64,000 nt of DNA, taken from assembly GCA_946481275.1 (NCBI GenBank), contig CAMLMV010000007.1, positions 1-64,000 of the forward strand, in the 5' to 3' direction. The notes beneath the pieces are model-generated. The model searched no databases and was not told the origin of the DNA. It saw nothing but the letters and a program-made list of their open reading frames with translations. The position numbers and the translations under genes are program-made. This DNA comes from an uncultured Massilia sp. GTDB taxonomy: Bacteria > Pseudomonadota > Gammaproteobacteria > Burkholderiales > Burkholderiaceae. Of the stretch, positions 58,492-64,000 are shown in pieces (position 1 is the stretch's first letter; every line of letters starts with the position of its first letter).

Positions 58492-58572
58492 GGCCCGACA
58501 ACGTACGCCAGCGCACGGAGAGCGGCGCCGAGAGTCGATATATTGCGGTGCAACATACCTTGCCGAGACGCC

Positions 58573-59646
58573 ATGGCCAAACCCGCTCGAAGGACGCGGC
58601 TGCTGCGCAGCCTGACCCGCGCCGCGAAGGCGCAACAGTCGGTGCTGGCCACGCTGCTGGACGTCTACGCGCCGGCGCAGTCAAGGCCGGCGCGCAAGGC
58701 CATACCGCGCAAGCCGGCGGCCAGGCCCGGCCTCGCGCCCGCGACCGGCAGCTGGCTGGCGGGACGCTTCACGCCGCCCGCGACGCCCGGCCAGGCTGCC
58801 GCGCGGGACATGCAGTACTGGTTGTACTTGCCGGACGAGCGGCCGCGCGACGGCTTGCCGCTCGTCGTGATGCTGCACGGCTGCCACCAGAGCGCCACGC
58901 AGTTTGCGCAGGGAACGCGCATGAACCACCTGGCGGAAGCCAAGGGATTTGCGGTGCTCTACCCGCAGCAGTCGGTGACCGTGCAGGCGCAGCGGTGCTG
59001 GCGCTGGTACGACCGGGCCACGCAGGAAGGCGGCGGAGAAACCGAGGTTCTGGCGTCCCTGATCGGGACCGTGTGCGAACGGTATCCCATCGACCAACGC
59101 CGGATCCATGCATGCGGTCTCTCCGCCGGCGCGGGCATGGCGGCGATATTGGCGCTCAACCATCCGGAACGCATTGCCGCGGTCGCGCTGCATTCGGGCC
59201 CCGTGTTCGGCGCCGGGCATGGTCCGGTCGGTGCGTTGCGCGTGATGCGCCATGGTGCCGCGGAACAGGCCGACGCGGCCATCCGCAACCTGTTGCGGCG
59301 CCGCCCGGCCACACCGATGCCGGCGCTGCTGATCCAGGGCGAGGACGACCGGGTGGTGGATCCGGTGAACCAGCGGCAGCTGGCACGCCAGTGGCTGCAA
59401 TTGAACGGGTTGCCGGCCGGCCCGGCGACGCGGGTCGCGATAAAACCCGCGGGCCGGGGCGGCAGCCGCAACGCGCATGAAATCCACGATTACCTCGTGG
59501 GACGCAAGGTCGTGCTGCGCGTGGTGCGCATCGCGGGCCTGGGCCATGCATGGAGCGGCGGCGACCCGGCGCACGCGTTCAACGCCAGGGCAGGGCCGGA
59601 CGCCAGCCGCATGGTGCTCGAGTTCTTCGGCCGGCATCGGCGTTAG
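58573..59646 (+). CDS. PHB depolymerase-family esterase (LpqC/PhaZ-like)
   Basis: 357 residues. The alpha/beta hydrolase of the esterase_phb type shows YLPDERPRDGLPLVVMLHGC, HQSATQFAQGTRMN, CWRWYD, nucleophile CGLSAGAGM, acid GEDDRVVDP and base GLGHAWSGGD. The basic N-terminus (AKPARRTRLLRSLTRAAKAQ) is phasin-like and has no signal peptide, pointing to an intracellular enzyme that may act at PHB granules, or to a general feruloyl-type esterase. ATG 58,573 was chosen over an upstream start for its clean N-terminus. Confidence 0.85.
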   Translation: MAKPARRTRLLRSLTRAAKAQQSVLATLLDVYAPAQSRPARKAIPRKPAARPGLAPATGSWLAGRFTPPATPGQAAARDMQYWLYLPDERPRDGLPLVVMLHGCHQSATQFAQGTRMNHLAEAKGFAVLYPQQSVTVQAQRCWRWYDRATQEGGGETEVLASLIGTVCERYPIDQRRIHACGLSAGAGMAAILALNHPERIAAVALHSGPVFGAGHGPVGALRVMRHGAAEQADAAIRNLLRRRPATPMPALLIQGEDDRVVDPVNQRQLARQWLQLNGLPAGPATRVAIKPAGRGGSRNAHEIHDYLVGRKVVLRVVRIAGLGHAWSGGDPAHAFNARAGPDASRMVLEFFGRHRR

Positions 59647-59696
59647 CTGTCGTGGTACTGGCGCCGGCCGGCGACTCCGTGTATGGTCTGGGCGCG

Positions 59697-60581
59697 ATGA
59701 ACAACACGAACAAGGCGACCCTGATCGGACTGACGGCCGTCCTGCTGTGGAGCGCCGTGGTGGGCCTGATCCGCCAGGTCAGCGTCCACCTCGGTCCAAC
59801 GGGCGGGGCCGCGCTGATGTACAGCGTGGCGTCGGTATTCCTCCTGCTGTCGGTGGGGCATGCGCGGCTCCCGCGCCGCTATCTGGCCTGGGGTAGCCTG
59901 CTGTTCGTCGCCTACGAGCTGTGCCTGTCGCTGTCGATCGGTTACGCCGACACCGCGCGCCAGGCCATCGAAGTCGGCATGGTCAACTACCTGTGGCCCA
60001 CGTTCACCATCGTCGCGAGCATCCTGTTCAACCGGCAGAAGACGAATGTCCTGATCGTGCCCGGGTTCGTGCTGTCCATCGTCGGCATCTGCTGGGTCCT
60101 GGGCGGGGCGCAGGGCGTCGATCCGGCCGGCATGCTGCGCAACGTGCGCGCCAACCCGCTCAGCTATGGCCTGGCGTTCGCCGGCGCGGTGATCTGGGCC
60201 GCGTACTGCACCGTGACGGCGCGGATCGCGGAAGGTAAGAATGGCGTCACGCTGTTCTTCATCCTCGTGTCCGTGACGTTGTGGATCAAGTACCTGCTGG
60301 AGGGCGGCGGCGGCATGGATTTCAGTAGCGAGGCCGTCGTCTACCTGCTGCTGGCCGCAGGCGCCATGGGATTCGGCTACGGCGCGTGGAACGTCGGCAT
60401 CCTGCACGGGAACGTGACGATCCTGGCCGGCGCGTCGTACTTCATCCCCGTGCTGTCCGCGGCGCTATCCACTCTGTTGCTGCGCGCGCCGCTGTCGCTC
60501 GCGTTCTGGCAGGGCGCGGCCATGGTGTGCGGCGGCGCCATCCTGTGCTGGCTCGCCACGCGTGCCAATCGTACACGCTGA
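59697..60581 (+). CDS. DMT superfamily exporter, YddG-like (aromatic amino acids)
   Basis: 294 residues with 10 predicted helices in two EamA halves. It starts NKATLIGLTAVLLWSAVVGL, with GLIRQVSVHLGPTGGAALMY and IEVGMVNYLWPTFTI characteristic of YddG-type exporters. E. coli YddG exports aromatic amino acids and paraquat across the inner membrane. The upstream frame overlaps the esterase, and ATG 59,697 gives the expected N-terminus. It stands alone between an esterase and a transpeptidase with no obvious operon link. Confidence 0.87.
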   Translation: MNNTNKATLIGLTAVLLWSAVVGLIRQVSVHLGPTGGAALMYSVASVFLLLSVGHARLPRRYLAWGSLLFVAYELCLSLSIGYADTARQAIEVGMVNYLWPTFTIVASILFNRQKTNVLIVPGFVLSIVGICWVLGGAQGVDPAGMLRNVRANPLSYGLAFAGAVIWAAYCTVTARIAEGKNGVTLFFILVSVTLWIKYLLEGGGGMDFSSEAVVYLLLAAGAMGFGYGAWNVGILHGNVTILAGASYFIPVLSAALSTLLLRAPLSLAFWQGAAMVCGGAILCWLATRANRTR

Positions 60582-60644
60582 GTTCACGTGTTACGGGTAT
60601 GATGCTCATCGGTAACGTATCGTTGCCGAAGTCCGAAAGCATCC

Positions 60645-62249
60645 ATGAAGTCAAGCCTGAAAATTTGCGCCGCGCTCGTGTTCTGCGCGGCCGCCCTCGT
60701 ACCCCGTATCACCTTCGCCCAGTCCATCCCCGCGGCCATCCATGCGCAGCCGGCGCCGCCGTCCGGCCCCTACGACGAACGCGGTTGGCTCGACCGGTTC
60801 TACGCCCCGCGCAAGTACGCGCCCGCGTGGAATCCGCAGACCGCCGCCGCCGCGCTGTGGGTGCTGCGCCAGGCCCCGGTGCAGGGCCTCGATCCGCAGG
60901 ACTACGGCGCCGACGACCTGCAACAGCAACTGCGTTCGAGCCGCGCGGATCCGGCCCGGTTCGATGTCGCCCGGTTCGATGTCGCCCGGTTCGATGTCGC
61001 GTTAACGGCGGCGATGCTGCACTACCTGGCCGACCTGCGCGTGGGCCGCGTGCGGTCCGAATACCACACCGCGAAGTCGGATGCGCGCCTGAAACGCTAC
61101 GATCCGGTCGAGCGCCTGCGCACGGGTCTTGCGGCCGGCAAGCTGCGCGACGCCGTGCAGGCGGCCGAGCCGCAGCTGCCGCTGTACGCGCAGGTCAAGG
61201 CGGCGCTGGCGCATTACCGCGAACTGGCGAAGCAGCCGTATCCGGCGCTGCTCGTGCCGCAGGCGAAAGTCAGGCCGGGCGGCGCGTACCCGGATGCGCA
61301 GGCGCTGTTCGAGCGCCTCGTGCTGCTGGGCGACCTGCCGGCCGATGCGGCGGCGCCGGCCGAAGGCGTCTACGGCGACACGCTGGAAGAGGGTGTGCGG
61401 CATTTCCAGGCCCGCCACGGGATCGAGGAAGACGGTGTGCTGGGCCGCGGCACGGTCGCTGCGCTCAACGTGCCGCCCGCGCAGCGCGTGCGCCAGCTCG
61501 AACTGACGCTGGAGCGCCTGCGCTGGCTGCCGGACTTCGGTCCCGGCCCGCTGATCGTCGTCGACCTGCCGGCCTACCGCCTGTGGGCGCTGCAGAACGG
61601 CGGCACGGAGCCGCCGCTCGAGATGCGGGTCGTCGTCGGCTCCGCCGTCAAGACGGAAACGCCGCTGTTCGTCGGGCAGATGCGCTATCTCGAATTCAAC
61701 CCGTACTGGAACGTCCCGCGCGGCATCCTGGACAAGGAGATCCTGCCGAAGCTCGCGCGCAATCCGGCGTACCTGAAGCAGCATGACATGGAGACAGTGC
61801 CGCCGGATGCGAGCGTGGCGGACCTGAAGGCGGGGCGGGCGCGCGTGCGCCAGCGTCCGGGGGCGAAGAATTCGCTGGGACCGATCAAGTTCGCGATGCC
61901 GAACCCGATGGACATCTATTTGCACTCGACGTCGGCGCGCGAGCTGTTCGAGCGCAGCCGGCGCGACCTGTCGCACGGCTGCATCCGCGTCGAGCATCCG
62001 GCCGCGTTGGCGCAGTTCGTGCTCGGCGGGCAGCGCCAGTGGAGCGCGGACGCGATCCAGGAGGCGCTGCAGCCGGGGCCGACGAAGCACGTCGACCTGG
62101 CGCGGTCGATTCCCGTCGTGCTGTTCTACGCGACCGCCATCGCCGACGGCGAGGGCGGTGCGCGCTTCGCCGCGGACATCTATGGCCGCGACGTCACGCT
62201 GGAACAGGAGCTGGCGGCACGCCGCCGCTCCTTGAAGTCAGCGCGCTGA
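60645..62249 (+). CDS. L,D-transpeptidase, YcbB/LdtD type
   Basis: 534 residues. A signal peptide ends near ITFAQS. A scaffold domain (about 50-230) and a peptidoglycan-binding helix bundle (about 235-275: YGDTLEEGVRHFQARHGIEE, DGVLGRGTVAALN) precede the YkuD catalytic domain (about 290-470). The catalytic Cys is in SHGCIRVEHP. It cross-links peptidoglycan 3-3 in the periplasm and gives beta-lactam tolerance in relatives. A 15-base unit is triplicated in frame (60,954-60,998), giving three ARFDV repeats in the scaffold domain. The 3' end overlaps the convergent alpha-galactosidase gene by 12 bases. Confidence 0.92.
   Translation: MKSSLKICAALVFCAAALVPRITFAQSIPAAIHAQPAPPSGPYDERGWLDRFYAPRKYAPAWNPQTAAAALWVLRQAPVQGLDPQDYGADDLQQQLRSSRADPARFDVARFDVARFDVALTAAMLHYLADLRVGRVRSEYHTAKSDARLKRYDPVERLRTGLAAGKLRDAVQAAEPQLPLYAQVKAALAHYRELAKQPYPALLVPQAKVRPGGAYPDAQALFERLVLLGDLPADAAAPAEGVYGDTLEEGVRHFQARHGIEEDGVLGRGTVAALNVPPAQRVRQLELTLERLRWLPDFGPGPLIVVDLPAYRLWALQNGGTEPPLEMRVVVGSAVKTETPLFVGQMRYLEFNPYWNVPRGILDKEILPKLARNPAYLKQHDMETVPPDASVADLKAGRARVRQRPGAKNSLGPIKFAMPNPMDIYLHSTSARELFERSRRDLSHGCIRVEHPAALAQFVLGGQRQWSADAIQEALQPGPTKHVDLARSIPVVLFYATAIADGEGGARFAADIYGRDVTLEQELAARRRSLKSAR
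60954..60998 (+). repeat. 15-bp tandem repeat x3 inside the L,D-transpeptidase gene
   Basis: GCCCGGTTCGATGTC occurs three times in perfect tandem. Each unit encodes five residues (ARFDV), so copy-number change keeps the frame. Three identical copies suggest recent slippage expansion. Confidence 0.95.
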
Positions 62250-64000
62250 GGTCAGCGCCGCGTCACCCCAGGTGACCGGCAGCTGCTCGTTGGCGCCGCC
62301 CGTGCTCTTCGCCACCAGTTCGATCAGCTTGACGCCGCCGACGTCCGCGCTCAGCACCTGTGCCGGCTGGCCCCAGCGCAGCGCGCGGCTCTTCGCCAGC
62401 AGCTTGCCGTCGCCATAGATCAGGAAGGTCACGCCGTGCGTGCGGTCCTGCGCGGAATCGTCCACGCCGACCTTGGTCTCGATGCGGCGGAAGTCGTGGT
62501 TGCGCACTTCCAGTCGCGAATTGGCCAGGATGCCGATGCCGGCCTCGTAGCGCTTGCCCGCGACCTGCAGCCACTGGCCGTACGGCGTGCTGTCCGCGCG
62601 CGCGCCGCCGAAGCCGGCGTACATCGGGCGTTCGCCGCCGCCCTTGGTGCCGCTCCAGCCGAACGACGAGCGGAACACGGTCGGATCGGCCGTCGGCTTC
62701 GTCACGCCGTCGACGGCCGGGTTCACGCTGCCCGGCTGTTCCGACAGGTACAGGCCGTCGGACAGCGTGCGCGTGCCCTGGACGCGGAAGATGCGCGTCT
62801 CGCGCGGCGCCACTTTCACTTTCGTCTCGTTCGTGAACGAGGTGGCTTCCTTCGACCACAGGTCGGTCAGAGTGATCTTGCCGTCCTTGCGGAGCTTGAG
62901 GTGCTCGGCCGTCAGGTCGGCGTCGATGGCTGCGATGCCGCGGTTGAAGATGGCGACCGCCTTGTCGCCCGACGCGAGCGTCTTGACGAGGATTTGCACG
63001 TCGTCGGCGTCGTACGCGAGCACGGCCTGGTTGCCGGCCGGGTCCTGGTTCAGGGCGATGATGTCGGCGTTGCCGAAGATGTCCATCAGCGCCTGCGGCG
63101 TCGTGCGCAGGTCGGCGCCCGTGAATAGCGGTGAGTTCAGCATGGCCCACAGCGCGAAGTGCGACTTTGCCTCGGTGATGTGGTTCGCGTCGAAATCGCC
63201 GGAGCCGATGAACAGCATGTCCGGATCGTTCCAGCTGCCCGGATGGCCGTACAGTTCGCGGCGTGCGGCGCTGTCGTAGTTGCTCAGCAGGCGGGGCCAG
63301 TTCGGACGGATGTCGTCGCTCGTGCGCGAGATGTTGCCGAAATTTTTGCCCCACGCGCGCACGTCGGCGGAACCCCACACGCACAGCGACAGCAGGTAGT
63401 CGCCGTCCGGATTGTTGCGCTTGAGCGCCGCGTTGATCTGCGTGAATTCCGCCTGCACGGCCGGGATGTCCGAGCGGGCGACGGATTCCAGGTCCAGCAC
63501 GGGCTTCAGCGCGCGATAGTCGCCCGTCTTGACCTTCGGGCTGTCCGCGCCGTACGCGCGCAGGCCGCAGCCGTCGACCTTGATGAAGTCGAAGCCCCAG
63601 TCGCGGAAGAACAGGGCGATGTCCTGGTCGATGTGCCCGTACAGGCCCACTTCGCGTTCGAGCACGCTGCCCTTCGGCAGGTTCGGGTCGTCGCCGCCGT
63701 ACGCCTGCGAACAGGTGTTGCGGCCCAGGTCCGAGTAAATACCGGCCTTCAGGCCCATCGCGTGGATCTTGTCGGTGAACGGACGGAAGCCGCCGTTCGC
63801 CGTGGACGGGAACCGGTCCGGGCGGGCGATCAGGCGGCCGTCCGGCTGGTTGCGGCGCAGCGCCCAGCCGTCGTCGATGTTGACGTAGCGGTAGCCCTTG
63901 GCCGCGAGTCCGCTGTCCACGAGGCGCTGGGCCGCGCCGAGGACCTTCGCTTCGTCGATGTCGGTGCCGAATGCGTTCCAGCTGCTCCAGCCCATCGGCG
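62238..64000 (-). CDS. GH27 alpha-galactosidase with C-terminal NPCBM-like module (5' end outside window)
   Basis: At least 585 residues are visible. The frame is open to the window edge, and the family's usual signal peptide and PPMGWSSWN start lie beyond it. The GH27 barrel shows MGWSSWNAFGTDIDE, YRYVNIDDGWAL, KAGIYSDLG, nucleophile FIKVDGCG, and the acid/base Asp in RTSDDIRPNW. A beta-sandwich follows, then an NPCBM-like carbohydrate-binding module over the last 150 residues (GQWLQVAGKRYEAGIGI, THGVTFLIYGDGKLLAKS). It hydrolyses alpha-1,6-galactose from galactomannan or raffinose-type sugars, or plant glycan side chains. Confidence 0.92.
   Translation of the reverse strand, partial: PMGWSSWNAFGTDIDEAKVLGAAQRLVDSGLAAKGYRYVNIDDGWALRRNQPDGRLIARPDRFPSTANGGFRPFTDKIHAMGLKAGIYSDLGRNTCSQAYGGDDPNLPKGSVLEREVGLYGHIDQDIALFFRDWGFDFIKVDGCGLRAYGADSPKVKTGDYRALKPVLDLESVARSDIPAVQAEFTQINAALKRNNPDGDYLLSLCVWGSADVRAWGKNFGNISRTSDDIRPNWPRLLSNYDSAARRELYGHPGSWNDPDMLFIGSGDFDANHITEAKSHFALWAMLNSPLFTGADLRTTPQALMDIFGNADIIALNQDPAGNQAVLAYDADDVQILVKTLASGDKAVAIFNRGIAAIDADLTAEHLKLRKDGKITLTDLWSKEATSFTNETKVKVAPRETRIFRVQGTRTLSDGLYLSEQPGSVNPAVDGVTKPTADPTVFRSSFGWSGTKGGGERPMYAGFGGARADSTPYGQWLQVAGKRYEAGIGILANSRLEVRNHDFRRIETKVGVDDSAQDRTHGVTFLIYGDGKLLAKSRALRWGQPAQVLSADVGGVKLIELVAKSTGGANEQLPVTWGDAALTSAR

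Noticed and set aside
1..64000. CRISPR array or prophage structural genes
   Set aside because: No regularly spaced short repeats and no capsid, tail, terminase or lysis gene pattern was seen in any frame.

Overview
The window looks like a chromosomal segment of a high-GC betaproteobacterium, most likely an Oxalobacteraceae member of the Massilia/Duganella/Pseudoduganella type. The reasons are the PEP-CTERM sorting signals, the many TonB-dependent receptors (TBDRs) for plant polysaccharides, the Gly-Gly-Cys tRNA cluster, and overall gene style. The genus is inference from content, not from a marker gene.

Region 1 (1-20,259): two tandem tRNA-Gly genes and tRNA-Cys, followed by a genomic island of about 20 kb. 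The last 48 bases of tRNA-Cys (257-304) recur at 20,212-20,259 with one mismatch, as expected for attL/attR. A decayed tyrosine recombinase (frameshifted, C-terminal part only) fused to an IS3-type transposase remnant lies about 1 kb inside the right end. The cargo is an SDR/TetR pair, gene remnants, and a LysR-controlled operon of 12 genes (4,241-18,634). Its first eight genes encode a flavin monooxygenase, an extradiol-type dioxygenase, two alpha/beta hydrolases, a LeuCD-like hydratase, a type III CoA-transferase and a citryl-CoA-lyase-like protein. Together they suggest a complete but unassigned aromatic ring-cleavage pathway. Its last four genes (DUF1302, DUF1329, YCF48-like propeller, MMPL/RND) look like an envelope transport module. 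A small Ltp-domain protein, a family linked to phage superinfection exclusion, sits near attR.

Region 2 (20,371-48,877): a pectin/rhamnogalacturonan utilisation locus. The minus strand carries a TBDR, two CE12-like SGNH esterases (one lipoprotein, one with SLH-like repeats), a double PEP-CTERM protein and a pectate lyase-pectin methylesterase fusion. The plus strand carries a FecI sigma/FecR/STN-type TBDR signalling set. These are followed by DUF4861, a LacI regulator, a TBDR, a GH105 unsaturated rhamnogalacturonyl hydrolase, a DUF2264 protein and another TBDR. LacI-type operators precede both DUF4861 and the TBDR at 40,828. Inverted GGTCTG-type sites lie between the divergent TBDR and sigma genes.

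Region 3 (48,928-64,000): housekeeping and accessory genes. An HAE1-type RND pump with a GNAT gene is divergent from an OmpR-type response regulator/histidine kinase pair. Then come a secreted protein of unknown role, a TetR gene and membrane protein sharing a near-identical palindromic operator, decayed genes including the C-terminus of a thioredoxin-family protein, a PHB-depolymerase-like esterase, a YddG-like exporter, a YcbB-type L,D-transpeptidase with an in-frame 15-bp triplication, and a GH27 alpha-galactosidase running off the right edge. No CRISPR array, rRNA or replication origin was seen.
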